NCBI RefSeq assembly: GCF_016756615.1
Contig: NZ_AP023262.1
Coordinates: forward strand, 3,721,501 to 3,785,500
Direction: 5' to 3'
DNA length: 64,000 bases
Source of the DNA: Mesorhizobium sp. L-8-3
GTDB lineage: Bacteria > Pseudomonadota > Alphaproteobacteria > Rhizobiales > Rhizobiaceae
The notes under the pieces were generated by a model. It was not told the origin of the DNA, searched no databases, and was given only the letters and a program-made list of their open reading frames with translations. Below, piece by piece: positions 28,193 through 37,095 of this stretch. A program made the translations under genes and the position numbers. Each line of letters opens with the position of its first letter. The first letter of the stretch is position 1.

Positions 28193-29167
28193 TCAGCGGC
28201 AGGCGACGCGGCCGTTGCGACGGGCCTTGATGTCGAAATGGAAGTGGTTGCGGTGGTCCCAGTCATAGCCCGGGCCGAGCACCGTGTTGAAATATTCGCA
28301 CCCGTCCGCCCGCACCGAATTGAGGAAGCCCCGCTGGCGGAAAGCGAACCAGCCGGGTTTGCGCACATCGATGTCGCGGCCGTTGTTGAGCTCGATGCGC
28401 ATGATATCGAGCGCGTTGCCCTTCGAATGCTCGGAGGCCACGCCCGTGCCCCTGATCCTGCGGCAGGAGTAGCTCGACCCCTGGTGGATGGTCTTCACGC
28501 CCGAGAAGTAGCGGGTGCGCGCCGTGGGGGCCAACTCCCTCCGCGTCCAGGCGGCGAAGGTGGCGGCCATCTCGCAGCGCAGGGTGGCGGCGGGCTTCAT
28601 CTGGATCCTGCCGATCGCCGAGACCTTCACAGGGTGCTCGATCCGGCACGCCCCACCATCATTGATCGGCGCAAGATCCACATATTGCACGCCCAGCCGC
28701 TCCAGTTCCTTGCGGCATGAAACCTCGTCGGCCGGCATGATTTCTGGCTTGGCCGGCGACATTTCCGGCAGCGCCTCGATCGGATTGTCGACGCGGGGGT
28801 AGGCGGCGACCATCGGTTCGGTCGGGGCTTCGGGCAGGGCCGGTACCGCCGGCGCGACCGCCGCCATCTCGGTGGGTGCCGGTTCGGCGGGCAGGGTCGC
28901 CGTGGCCAGCCCGTCGGATGGGACTGCCGGCGCCGGCGCGTCAGGGAGTGCGGCGGGAGCCAGGTCGTGCGCCGCGCCGGCCGCAAAGGACGCGGTGGTG
29001 GTGCCGACATCGACTTCCGGGCGCAGCGAAAGCACATTGTCGGTGCTGCAGGCCGACATCATGGCCGCCGCCAGCAGGGCTGTTCCAAACACCGCGTGTC
29101 GCCCCCGGAGGCCGGAGCGACGAAAGTAGATGACGTCGGCGAGGCTGTCGCCGAAGAAGGATGACAT
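28193..29167 (-). CDS. Extensin-like lipoprotein, copy 1
   Basis: This 324-residue protein has a hydrophobic N-terminal segment ending in a lipobox M-S-A-C (Cys about 40), a long Ala/Pro-rich linker (about 45-145) and a C-terminal extensin-like domain. That domain contains 'CRKELERLGVQYVDLAPI', 'CRIEHPVKV', 'RIRGTGVASEHSKGNALDI' and 'WDHRNHFHFDIK'. The S-E-H-x-x-G-x-A-x-D and H-x-H motifs resemble the zinc site of LAS-type D,D-peptidases, so a peptidoglycan role is plausible. A related gene lies at 32532-33368 on the far side of the giant Calx-beta/RTX gene. Confidence 0.85.
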   Translation of the reverse strand: MSSFFGDSLADVIYFRRSGLRGRHAVFGTALLAAAMMSACSTDNVLSLRPEVDVGTTTASFAAGAAHDLAPAALPDAPAPAVPSDGLATATLPAEPAPTEMAAVAPAVPALPEAPTEPMVAAYPRVDNPIEALPEMSPAKPEIMPADEVSCRKELERLGVQYVDLAPINDGGACRIEHPVKVSAIGRIQMKPAATLRCEMAATFAAWTRRELAPTARTRYFSGVKTIHQGSSYSCRRIRGTGVASEHSKGNALDIMRIELNNGRDIDVRKPGWFAFRQRGFLNSVRADGCEYFNTVLGPGYDWDHRNHFHFDIKARRNGRVACR

Positions 29168-29279
29168 CGATCCGTCCCTTTCGCCCGGGACGATAGCGGC
29201 GAAGGGTAAAGGAAAGCTCAGCGGCGATGTTTACGGCTATGGCCGAAATCCGGCGATGGTCCAGTTGCTGTCGCTCCGG

Positions 29280-32200
29280 TCAGATCACCTGGAAATCCGC
29301 GTAGGTCAGCGCGAGGTTGGGCGCCAGAGTGGCGAAGTGTGTGGCCCCGCCCGCGGCGGAGCCGTTGGCGTCGTAGAAGAGCTTACCGGTGTCGGTCTCG
29401 TAGATGATCCGGTCGTCCGCGTCATGGGCCAGGCCGGTCGTGCTTTTCCAGAACTTGCCGGCTGCGAGCGTTCCTACTATCGCCCCGAGCCCCGGCATTG
29501 CCGCGTTCTCGAGTCGAATCGTATCGGCCGCAACATTGAAATCCGTGACGCGATCGACATTGGCGGCCGCATTGAGGGTGGTTCGGAAGTCGAAATAGTC
29601 GCTGCCAAGCCCGCCGGTGAGCGTGTCATTACCCCCCATACCGTTGATCACGTTCTTTCCGGCATTGCCGGTGATGGTCTGGGCGATTTCGTTGCCAGTA
29701 AGGTTTAGCGCGGTAGCGCCTGCTGCGGAGGTGGTCGCAAGGGCTTCCACATGCTGCCCGGTCGTGAGCGCGTAGCTCACCGAGGTGTAGACAGCGTCCG
29801 TGCCCTGGTTCGCGGCCTCGAACACCCTGTCTCCAGCGTTGTCGACAGAAAAGCGGTCATTGCCGAGGCCGCCATACATCCGGTCCGCGCCGCTGCCGCC
29901 ATTCAGGACGTCGTTGCCCGCATAGCCGTAAAGGAGGTTGTTGGCCGTGCTGCCGGCAATCACGTTGGACAGCGCGTTGCCGAGTCCGGAAATCGCGGAG
30001 GAACCGACCAGCGTCAACCTTTCGATCGTCCCATAGCTTGCCAGGTTGCGGCTGATGGTGGAGGTGATGGTGTCGATGCCGGATGTATCGCTGACGACGT
30101 CGCTTCCATTCTCCAGGACAAAGGTGTCGTTGCCCGCGGCGCCGATGAGCGTGTCGGCACCGAGGCCGCCGATGAGAACGTCGTTACCATCGTCACCGTA
30201 GAGCCTGTCATTTCCTGCGAGGCCGTAGACATAGTCGTTGCCCGTTCCGCCACGCAGGGTATCGTTGCCTAGGCCGCCATAGATCACTTCATGGATCGTA
30301 TCGTCGTTGAGGATGGTGACGGTGCCGACACTACCCAAGGTCCCGTTCTTGATGACGCTGTTGGGCGTGACGCGCAGCGAGAAGGTTTCTGTGCCTTCGA
30401 GCACCCGATCGCCATTCACCGCGACCTGGATTGCAGCGACGGTCTGACCAGCGAGGAAGGTGATGGTTCCGCTCTTGCCGACGTAGTCTGAACCGGCCTT
30501 GGCCGTTCCGTCCAAGGTGGTATAGGCGAGCGTCAGGTTGGCCGTGTGGGGCTGCGACAGATGCACCTCGAAGACGGCGTATTTCTGGCCGCTCTGGCCC
30601 TCCGCCATGGTCGAACTCGATACGAACATTGCGAGGTTCGAGCCGGTGCCGTCATTATCGAGGATGGTGCCGAGCGTGCGCAGGGTCGGCTCGCCGCCGG
30701 CGAGCACGGCATTCGTCGGATTGGACAGTTCGAGCCACATCGATTCGTCGACTTCGTCGACGGTGTCATGATAGGTTTGAATCTCCACATAGCCGACCGT
30801 TTCGCCGGCTGCGATCTTCAGGGTCCCACTGCGAGCGTAATAGTCAGAACCGGTTGCCAGGCCGGTTCCCGCAACGGTCTTGTAGGCGACGGAGATCTCG
30901 CGGGTCGAAGCGGCTGATAGGGTCACCTTGTACCGCATGACGCCGTTTTCGGTGATTTCGGCCGGCTCGACCGAAAGAACCGGTACGGAACCGGTGCCGG
31001 TGTCGTTGTCGAGAATCGTGCCGACGCCGGAAGACCCGAGCGTGCCGTTCTTGATGTTGGAGTCTGGTGTGACGACGAGGGAGAAGCACTCACTTCGTTC
31101 GTCGAGCGTGTCGCCATTGACCAGGACTTCGACGGTTGCGACCGTTTGGCCGGCGAGGAAGGTTACGGTGCCGGTCTTGGCGACATAGTCGCTTCCGGCC
31201 AGCGCCGATCCATCGGCGGTCCTGTAGGCCAGCGTCATGTTGGCACTGTGCGGCCTGGTCAGATGGACCTCGAAGACCGCCGTCTTCTGGCCGCTGTTGC
31301 CTTCAACGAGCGTCGGGCTCGACACGAAAAGTCCGAGATTCGAACCGGTGCCGTCGTCGTCAAGCACGGTTCCGAGCGCGCGCAGGCTCGGCTCCCCGCC
31401 GGCGAGGACGGCATTCGCCGGGTTGAACAGGTCGAGCCAGATCGATTCGTCGACTTCGTCGGCCGTGTCGTGATAGGTCTGGATTTCGATGTAGCCGACG
31501 GTCTCGCCGGCCGCGATCGTGAGGGTGGCGGAACGGGCATAATAGTCCGAGCCGGTCGCGTTGGCGGTTCCTGTCACCGTCTTGTATTCGACAGTGACTT
31601 CATCGACGGAAGGTGACGACAATGTCACCTTGTAACGCAGGGCGCCATTTTCGGTGATTTCGCCGGGTTCGATCGACAGGACCGGCAAAGCGCCGGTGCC
31701 GGTATCGTTGTCCAGAATCGTCCCGGTACCGGTGGAGCCCAGGGTTCCGTTCTTGATATTGGTGTCTGGTGTCACGACGAGGGAGAAGAACTCGCTTCGT
31801 TCGTCGAGCGTGTCGCCATTGACCAGGACTTCGACCGTCTTGACCGTTTCGCCGGCGAGGAAGGTGACGGAGCCGGCCTTGGCGATGTAGTCGCTTCCAG
31901 CCTTGGCGGAACCGTCGGCAGTCCGGTAGGCGAAGGTGAGATCACCCGCATTCGGCCGCGAAAGATGCACTTCGAACACCGCGACCTTCTGGCCGTTATT
32001 GCCTTCGACGAGGGTGGGGCTCGATACGAAAAGCGAAAGATTCGACCCGGACCCGTCGTCGTCAAGCATGGTGCCAAGAGCCCGCACCGTCGGTTCGCCG
32101 CCGGCGAAGGTCGCGTTGGTGGGGTTGAACAGATCGAGCCAGATCGATTCATCGACTTCATCGGCGGTGTCATGGTATGTCTGGATTTCGATATAGCCGA

Positions 32201-32396
32201 CGTTCTCTCCAGCCGCGATGACGAGCGTCCCCGACCGCGCATAGTAGTCGGAGCCGGTTGGGCTGGCGGTGCCGGGAATGGTTTTGTAGTCGATCCTGAT
32301 CTCGTCGACCGATGATTCCGACAACGCGACAGCGAAACGAAGCCTTCCGTTTTCCGGACTATCCGCGCGTTCGACGGTGATCGTTGGAACGGCCAT
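29280..32396 (-). CDS. Giant Calx-beta / RTX calcium-binding protein
   Basis: This 1038-residue protein contains six Calx-beta domains in three A-B pairs (about 234 residues per pair, to about 700), then RTX nonapeptide repeats (about 715-775 and 830-870). A C-terminal module ends N-L-A-L-T-Y-A-D-F-Q-V-I. It lacks a signal peptide, as expected for a type I secretion substrate. Each Calx-beta domain shows 'GSDY' and 'ESxxLxL' or 'EFFSLVVTP' motifs; these domains bind calcium and occur in adhesins. The start at 32396 (ATG) has GGGAG; a TTG two codons earlier is less likely. Internal DNA repeats of 702 bases are obvious. It is flanked by two extensin-like genes in the same orientation. Confidence 0.9.
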   Translation of the reverse strand: MAVPTITVERADSPENGRLRFAVALSESSVDEIRIDYKTIPGTASPTGSDYYARSGTLVIAAGENVGYIEIQTYHDTADEVDESIWLDLFNPTNATFAGGEPTVRALGTMLDDDGSGSNLSLFVSSPTLVEGNNGQKVAVFEVHLSRPNAGDLTFAYRTADGSAKAGSDYIAKAGSVTFLAGETVKTVEVLVNGDTLDERSEFFSLVVTPDTNIKNGTLGSTGTGTILDNDTGTGALPVLSIEPGEITENGALRYKVTLSSPSVDEVTVEYKTVTGTANATGSDYYARSATLTIAAGETVGYIEIQTYHDTADEVDESIWLDLFNPANAVLAGGEPSLRALGTVLDDDGTGSNLGLFVSSPTLVEGNSGQKTAVFEVHLTRPHSANMTLAYRTADGSALAGSDYVAKTGTVTFLAGQTVATVEVLVNGDTLDERSECFSLVVTPDSNIKNGTLGSSGVGTILDNDTGTGSVPVLSVEPAEITENGVMRYKVTLSAASTREISVAYKTVAGTGLATGSDYYARSGTLKIAAGETVGYVEIQTYHDTVDEVDESMWLELSNPTNAVLAGGEPTLRTLGTILDNDGTGSNLAMFVSSSTMAEGQSGQKYAVFEVHLSQPHTANLTLAYTTLDGTAKAGSDYVGKSGTITFLAGQTVAAIQVAVNGDRVLEGTETFSLRVTPNSVIKNGTLGSVGTVTILNDDTIHEVIYGGLGNDTLRGGTGNDYVYGLAGNDRLYGDDGNDVLIGGLGADTLIGAAGNDTFVLENGSDVVSDTSGIDTITSTISRNLASYGTIERLTLVGSSAISGLGNALSNVIAGSTANNLLYGYAGNDVLNGGSGADRMYGGLGNDRFSVDNAGDRVFEAANQGTDAVYTSVSYALTTGQHVEALATTSAAGATALNLTGNEIAQTITGNAGKNVINGMGGNDTLTGGLGSDYFDFRTTLNAAANVDRVTDFNVAADTIRLENAAMPGLGAIVGTLAAGKFWKSTTGLAHDADDRIIYETDTGKLFYDANGSAAGGATHFATLAPNLALTYADFQVI

Positions 32397-32531
32397 ATCC
32401 AACTCCCAAGCTTTCAGTTGCCAAATTTTTCGGCAAGTGATCAGGCGGATGCCGTTCCAATCAATTCAGGAAAACGGCTTATCCTATTCTTGATAAATAT
32501 TTCGGGCGGTGGTTCTAAATCTCTTTCATTC

Positions 32532-33368
32532 TTACCGGCAATACGTCGCGCCGCTTCGGCGATGTGCAAGGTCGAGATGGAAGTGCTGTGCATGGTCGGC
32601 GTCTGTGCCGGGGCCGAGCACCGTCTTGAAGGGGCCGCAGGCTGTCATGCGCACCCGTGCCAGGAAATCCGCGTCCTTGGGAGCGCTGGTCGCCGTGACC
32701 GCGATCGACCGGCCGTCGGCGAGAGAGAAGCTGCCGATGTCGAGCGCGTTGCCGAATGCGTGCTCGGAAAGCTTGGTGGTGCCGTTGCGTGGCCGGCAGA
32801 CATAGGCGGAACTGTTGCCGATCGCGACGAGTTCGGACCCGAGGATAGATTTCGCGGCCGGCGCGATCACTTCGGCAGTGAGCTTCGCGGCCGCTTCGGC
32901 CGTTGCACAGTTCAGGACGGCTGCCGGGCTGAGCTCGACGCCCGGGCCGAGGGAGCGCACGGTCAGGGGATGCGGAACGGAGCAGCCAGTTGGATCGGAG
33001 ACGGGGGCGTGTTCCGTGAACTCGACGCCCCGTGCGCGCAGCCGGGAACGGCAGGCCAATTCCTCGGTCGCGACCGGTGGAGTTTTGCTGCGAGGTGTGT
33101 CGCCCGTCTCCCGCGCTGAAGACGTGCCGGGATCGGGACGGGGTTCCGGCGAAGGCGCCTTGGACGCTTCGGAGGCCGTCTCCTCCCTCGGTCCCGTGTC
33201 AGGCCTTGGTTCCGGTCGCGGCGGCCTGGTGATCTCGGCAGGCTGGCGTGGCGAGGCCGTCGGCCGGGGGGCGGTCGGTGGAAGCGTTGGCGTCACAGCG
33301 CCGGCCTCGATGGAGAAGGCGAGAAGGGCCGTGACGGCACTCAGGCCCTTCGTTCGGAATGTTGCCAT
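32532..33368 (-). CDS. Extensin-like protein, copy 2
   Basis: This 278-residue protein has a signal peptide (about 1-24), a Pro/Arg-rich linker (25-100) and an extensin-like C-terminal domain: 'CRSRLRARGVEFTEHAPVSDPTGCSVPHPL', 'YVCRPRNGTTKLSEHAFGNALDI' and 'TDADHAQHFHLDLA'. The putative metal-ligand motifs S-E-H-x-x-G-x-A-x-D and H-x-H are conserved as in copy 1, but the rest is quite diverged. There is no ribosome binding site of standard form; instead a perfect 21-base palindrome (33359-33379) covers the start codon. Confidence 0.85.
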   Translation of the reverse strand: MATFRTKGLSAVTALLAFSIEAGAVTPTLPPTAPRPTASPRQPAEITRPPRPEPRPDTGPREETASEASKAPSPEPRPDPGTSSARETGDTPRSKTPPVATEELACRSRLRARGVEFTEHAPVSDPTGCSVPHPLTVRSLGPGVELSPAAVLNCATAEAAAKLTAEVIAPAAKSILGSELVAIGNSSAYVCRPRNGTTKLSEHAFGNALDIGSFSLADGRSIAVTATSAPKDADFLARVRMTACGPFKTVLGPGTDADHAQHFHLDLAHRRSGATYCR

Positions 33369-33379
33369 ATCGGCAACAT
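33359..33379. promoter_or_regulatory. Palindrome covering the extensin-2 start codon
   Basis: ATGTTGCC-ATATC-GGCAACAT has perfect 8-base arms. On the minus strand the start ATG (33366-33368) falls in the loop and second arm. It could be a repressor site, a translation-controlling mRNA hairpin, or both. Confidence 0.4.
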
Positions 33380-33463
33380 GGCGTCCTGCCGAACCACATC
33401 AACGACCGGCGCCATCACTTTGAATTACGCGAAATTACCGGCTCCGGTTGGAGAGTCGGACCG

Positions 33464-33889
33464 TCAGGCGCCGATCGCCTCCAGACCTTCCTCCAGATAG
33501 TCGGCGAGCATCGGCATCCCCAGCAGATAGGAGGAGGTACGTTTGTTGCCGCGCTGTCGGGCCTCGGCCACGGCCTCGACCCATTCCGCCGCGTCGAAAT
33601 CTCCGCGCCCGACCCAGGCGAGCGCCACCAATTCGGCCGCCTCGTCGATGTTGAGATCGTCGATCAGCTCCCGCAACTCCTCTTCGGTGAGGTTCTCCTC
33701 CTCCTCTTCGGCGAGCCCATCGTGGTTGTGGCTTTCGCGCGCGTCGCCGTCGAGCTCGACCTCATGCTCGCTGCCGTCGGTGTAGTCGTCGTTCAGGGCG
33801 GCGCTGATGGCTTTGGCCTTCAGGATGAACAGCCGTACGGTATCAGGGCCGATGGCGAGCTCCCATTCCCTTTCGGATTGCCGATGCAC
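33464..33889 (-). CDS. DUF3775 domain-containing protein
   Basis: This 141-residue acidic protein fits DUF3775: 'DTVRLFILKAKAISA' at the start, an Asp/Glu-rich middle with 'EEEEENLTEEELRELIDDLNIDEAAELVALAWVGRGDFDAAEW' and the end 'YLLGMPMLADYLEEGL'. I choose the GTG at 33887-33889 because AAGGAG lies 8 bases upstream and the family start follows; the frame is open upstream without resemblance. Function unknown. It is divergent from the DUF486 gene. Confidence 0.8.
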   Translation of the reverse strand: MHRQSEREWELAIGPDTVRLFILKAKAISAALNDDYTDGSEHEVELDGDARESHNHDGLAEEEEENLTEEELRELIDDLNIDEAAELVALAWVGRGDFDAAEWVEAVAEARQRGNKRTSSYLLGMPMLADYLEEGLEAIGA

Positions 33890-34021
33890 AGGCCAACTCC
33901 TTGTCCGCGCTCGGCAACATAGCGCATTTCGGGCGCCGGAGCAGCATGTTCGCTTGGACACCGATTGACAGGAGGCCGGCATAGACTCAAATGCGCCGTC
34001 TCTCCCTTGGAACAACCTCCC

Positions 34022-34372
34022 ATGTCGTCCCTGCTTTCGCCGAAGATCCTGCCGATTGTTCTGCTTGTTGCCTCGAACGTCTTCATGACATTCGCCTGGT
34101 ACGGCCATCTGAAGTTCAAGATGGCGCCGCTCTACGCGGCCGTCATATTGAGCTGGGCCATAGCGTTTTTCGAATACTGGCTCGCCGTACCCGCCAATCG
34201 CATCGGGCACCAAGTCTATTCGGCTGCGGAACTGAAGACGATGCAGGAGGTCATCACGCTGGCCGTCTTCGTCCTCTTTTCAATTTTCTATCTGAGGGAG
34301 GCGATCACCTGGAACCATGTACTGGGTTTCGTCCTCATTGCCGGCGGCGCTGCGCTGATCTTTCGAGGATAG
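34022..34372 (+). CDS. DUF486 small multidrug-transporter-like membrane protein
   Basis: This 116-residue inner-membrane protein has four hydrophobic segments (about 9-26, 35-53, 74-90, 96-113) and matches DUF486: 'LLVASNVFMTFAWYGHLKFK', 'FFEYWLAVPANRIGH' and 'LREAITWNHVLGFVLIAGGAALIF'. The family belongs to the drug/metabolite transporter superfamily at half length and should act as an oligomer; substrate unknown. The ATG at 34022 was chosen because the family starts there. Confidence 0.82.
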   Translation: MSSLLSPKILPIVLLVASNVFMTFAWYGHLKFKMAPLYAAVILSWAIAFFEYWLAVPANRIGHQVYSAAELKTMQEVITLAVFVLFSIFYLREAITWNHVLGFVLIAGGAALIFRG

Positions 34373-34495
34373 GCCGCCGCTGGTCATGGCCGGCCGATCG
34401 TCTTCAAATGTGATCCGGTCGTGTCGGCGGGCGGGAATAATCGATTTCAGGCAAGCGTTGGGGTCTCCATGCACCTCTCTTTCCAGGAGGGATCC

Positions 34496-35125
34496 ATGCA
34501 CGGAAAACTCGCCAAGCGCCTCGCCTCGGCGCTGCTCGTACTGCCTTTGCTCGGGGTCCCGGTCCATGCTGCGGGCGGCGGGGGAGGCGGAGGTGGCTCC
34601 GATGGAGGCGGCGGAGGTGGCTCCGGTGGAGGCTCCGGCGGAGGTTCCGGTGGAGGCTCCGGCGGCGGCAACGGCGGCGACTCGCCGACCATCATGAAAT
34701 GCAGGAAGGGCCAGGTCTGGAACACTCGCAGGCAGAGATGCGTCATCCCCAGGCAGGGGCAGCTCGACGACGACAGCATCTACGACGCCGGACGAGAATT
34801 CGCGCTGGCCGGGCGCTACGGCGAGGCGATCGCCGTGCTCAGCCTCGCCTCCGAGAAGTCGGACCCGCGGATCCTCAACTATCTCGGCTATTCGCACCGC
34901 ATGCAGGGGCGCGTGCTGGTCGGCCTCGGCTATTACGAGGAAGCGCTGCGCGTCAATCCGGACTACACGCTGGCGCGGGAGTATCTGGGCGAGGCCCATC
35001 TCCAGCTCGGCAACGTCAAGGCCGCTCTTGGGCAACTGACGGAGATCGAGAAACGCTGCGGCAAGGGCTGCAGGGAATATACCGAACTCGCCGACAGGAT
35101 CGCGGCGTTCGGGAAGCGGGGCTGA
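34496..35125 (+). CDS. Secreted protein with poly-Gly/Ser linker and TPR-like repeats
   Basis: This 209-residue precursor has a signal peptide (about 1-25) followed by a 38-residue Gly/Ser low-complexity stretch (GGGS-like units), a short Cys-containing segment ('CRKGQVWNTRRQRC') and TPR-like helices (about 90-190: 'AGREFALAGRYGEAIAVLSLA', 'LVGLGYYEEALRVNPDYTLAREYLGEAHLQLGNVKAAL'). The last part carries two Cys ('CGKGCREY'). AGGAGG precedes the ATG by five bases, so the upstream in-frame ATGs are not needed. It is probably a periplasmic protein-interaction protein. Confidence 0.75.
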   Translation: MHGKLAKRLASALLVLPLLGVPVHAAGGGGGGGGSDGGGGGGSGGGSGGGSGGGSGGGNGGDSPTIMKCRKGQVWNTRRQRCVIPRQGQLDDDSIYDAGREFALAGRYGEAIAVLSLASEKSDPRILNYLGYSHRMQGRVLVGLGYYEEALRVNPDYTLAREYLGEAHLQLGNVKAALGQLTEIEKRCGKGCREYTELADRIAAFGKRG

Positions 35126-35158
35126 GGCAGGGCCAGACCCCGGGGCGTGGGCGTCCTC

Positions 35159-35187
35159 TCCGCCGGCCGGCGCGGGGTGCCGGCGGA
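35159..35187. terminator. Hairpin between convergent genes
   Basis: TCCGCCGGC and GCCGGCGGA form a 9-base stem with an 11-base loop in the 119-base space between the TPR and sugar-dehydrogenase genes. No T-tract is present, so termination is not certain. Confidence 0.35.
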
Positions 35188-35244
35188 AGGACGACCATGA
35201 ATCACGACCGGTAACCCGAACGCCTCCGGGCGTTGCACCACCGC

Positions 35245-36390
35245 CTATCGTCCCCGCGACAACCGCACGACCGCACCATCGTCTTCGTCGGTCAGCAACC
35301 AGACCGCGCCATCGGGCGCAATGGCCACGTCCCGGATGCGGCCGAACTCTTCTTTCAGCATACGCTCCTCGCCGACGATCTCGCCCGCTTCGTTGCGGTC
35401 AAGCCGAGCCAGGAGTTCGAACTTCAGCGATCCGACGAGGAGGTCGCCCTTCCATTCCGGGAACATATCGCCTTGATAGGAAGCGAGCCCCGACGGCGCG
35501 ATGGACGGATCCCAATAATAGAGCGGCTGTTCGTAGCCGGGGGCCTCGGTGCCGATGCCGATCTTCGTGCCGGAATAGTTGACGCCATAGGAGATCACCG
35601 GCCAGCCGTAGTTCTTGCCCGCTTCCGGCCGATTGACTTCATCGCCGCCCTTGGCGCCGTGCTCGACCGTGACGAGGCCGTCCCAGACCGGATCGAAGAC
35701 CGCACCCTGGATGTTGCGATGGCCTTTCGACCAGAGTTCCGGCAGCCAGTCGGCGCCCTCGGGAGACGTATTGCCTGGCGGCACGGATCCGTCGGTGTTT
35801 ATCCTTATCACCGCACCGGCGCTGTCGCGTGGATCCTGGGCCCGATCGCCTTGTCCGCGGTCGCCGGTGGTGATGAACAACGTCCCATCGGGTCCGAATA
35901 CCAGCCGCGATCCAAAATGCTGCGTCTTGCCGGTCTTGCGGGCCATCGAGAAGATGGTCCTGACGTCCTCCAGCCGTGCCGTGCCGCCGTCCATTGCAAG
36001 CCGCGCGCGTGCCACGGCGGTGCCGGCGCCGCCTTTTCCCGGCTCAGAGAAACTGAAGAAGATCGTTTCGGAGGAGGCGAAGTCGGGAGCCACGGCCACG
36101 TCGAGAAGGCCTCCCTGACCGCTGGCGGCGACCTTGGGTACACCCTCGACCGGATCAGAAAGTGCTCCTCCCGTCCAAAGCCGCATGCGTCCGGGCCGCT
36201 CGGTGACGATCGCGCTTCCGTCGGGGAGGAAATCGAGACCCCAGGGGTGCTCCAGCCCGTCGGCGACGATCGACGCCGTCACCGCCACCCTGTCCGTGAC
36301 GATCGCGCGCTCATCGGCCATGGCGCCGGCGGCGCCGAGTGCTGTCCATGAAACGAGGGCGAGGGCAAAGCGGGCACGAATCTTCGGCAT
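35245..36390 (-). CDS. PQQ-dependent sugar dehydrogenase (soluble GDH/Asd family)
   Basis: This 381-residue exported protein has a signal peptide (about 1-28, ending A-M-A) and a six-bladed beta-propeller of the soluble aldose sugar dehydrogenase family. Motifs are 'GLEHPWGLDFLPDGSAIVTERPGRM', 'GQGGLLDVAVAPDF', 'HFGSRLVFGPDGTLFITTGDRG', 'WSKGHRNIQGAVFDP' and 'EHGAKGGDEVN'. The last two contain the expected PQQ/Ca-binding residues. It would oxidise sugars in the periplasm provided PQQ is available. No PQQ synthesis genes are present in the window. Start at 36388-36390 was chosen to match the signal peptide. Confidence 0.87.
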   Translation of the reverse strand: MPKIRARFALALVSWTALGAAGAMADERAIVTDRVAVTASIVADGLEHPWGLDFLPDGSAIVTERPGRMRLWTGGALSDPVEGVPKVAASGQGGLLDVAVAPDFASSETIFFSFSEPGKGGAGTAVARARLAMDGGTARLEDVRTIFSMARKTGKTQHFGSRLVFGPDGTLFITTGDRGQGDRAQDPRDSAGAVIRINTDGSVPPGNTSPEGADWLPELWSKGHRNIQGAVFDPVWDGLVTVEHGAKGGDEVNRPEAGKNYGWPVISYGVNYSGTKIGIGTEAPGYEQPLYYWDPSIAPSGLASYQGDMFPEWKGDLLVGSLKFELLARLDRNEAGEIVGEERMLKEEFGRIRDVAIAPDGAVWLLTDEDDGAVVRLSRGR

Positions 36391-36494
36391 GATCCCGACA
36401 TAGGTATGTGATCGTATCGCGCAAGGTCCGCACCAAGCACAGGCGGTAAAAGGCGTCCGTGCTGGATCACAAGCGGGTGAATGAATCGTCTGAT

Positions 36495-37028
36495 ATGCGT
36501 GGTGACAACGACAATCCCGAAAAGGGAGAGAAGCAGGATTTCCGTGCATCGCGCCTGGCGGTCTTCCTGCCGACGCTGGTGATCGCGATCGGTTCCTGCG
36601 CGCTGCTTGTCCTGCTCGGGTTCTCCGGGAAATGGGGAACCGTTCCGGCATGGCTCTGCCTGGCCATGCTGACGATGGTGCCGGCGCTCGCTGTTCATGC
36701 CCTGCTGCGGGCCCTGACCACCAGGGTGATGCTGCTCAGGGACGCCGTGCGGATCGAACGCGGCTTCCCGTCGTCGCGTGGTGTCGACATTCCCTATGCG
36801 CTCATCAAGGGCATGCGCGTCACGCAGCGGCCGGCGATACGGCCAAGGAGGCGCGGGACGCTCGTCTTCATGCTTGCCGACGGGACGAAGGTCGCGGTAC
36901 CCGATCTGTTCGACGCTGACCGTGCGATAGCTGCCATCCGGGGGCTGGCCGAAGAAAATCTTGCGACTGTCGCAATGCCCGCGCGCTCCGCAAGGCCCTG
37001 CGATGAAGAATCGGCGATTGTGGGATGA
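36495..37028 (+). CDS. Membrane protein with PH-like domain
   Basis: This 177-residue protein has two hydrophobic segments (about 20-40 and 47-75) followed by a soluble domain 'TRVMLLRDAVRIERGFPSSRGVDIPYALIKGMRVTQRPAIRPRRRGTLVFMLADGTKVAVPDLFDADRAIAAI', which looks like a bacterial PH (YdbS/YokE-like) domain. Function unknown. An upstream in-frame GTG at 36459 is a possible alternative start; neither has a clear ribosome binding site. A terminator-like structure lies between it and greA. Confidence 0.55.
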   Translation: MRGDNDNPEKGEKQDFRASRLAVFLPTLVIAIGSCALLVLLGFSGKWGTVPAWLCLAMLTMVPALAVHALLRALTTRVMLLRDAVRIERGFPSSRGVDIPYALIKGMRVTQRPAIRPRRRGTLVFMLADGTKVAVPDLFDADRAIAAIRGLAEENLATVAMPARSARPCDEESAIVG

Positions 37029-37072
37029 GGAACGGTAACCGGATTTTTAGCGTGAAAAAGTCTCGGCGATTG

Positions 37073-37078
37073 CTATAT
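37073..37078 (+). promoter_or_regulatory. Candidate -10 of the greA leader promoter
   Basis: The sequence TGCTATATTATATG lies in an AT-rich patch 112 bases before greA. CTATAT (37073-37078) is the best -10 candidate, with only a weak -35 (GCGTGA region). Transcription would start near 37085, immediately upstream of the terminator-like hairpin. Confidence 0.35.
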
Positions 37079-37095
37079 TATATGCGAATGAGGTG

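Noticed and set aside
29280..32396. Regular repeats that could suggest a CRISPR or satellite array
   Set aside because: The repeats are in frame and encode Calx-beta domains; unit length (702 bases) and sequence do not fit CRISPR.
34560..34680. Gly/Ser-rich repeat as a possible microsatellite artefact
   Set aside because: It lies inside a gene with a clear signal peptide and TPR-like part; codons vary (GGA, GGC, GGT), so it is a coding linker rather than noise.
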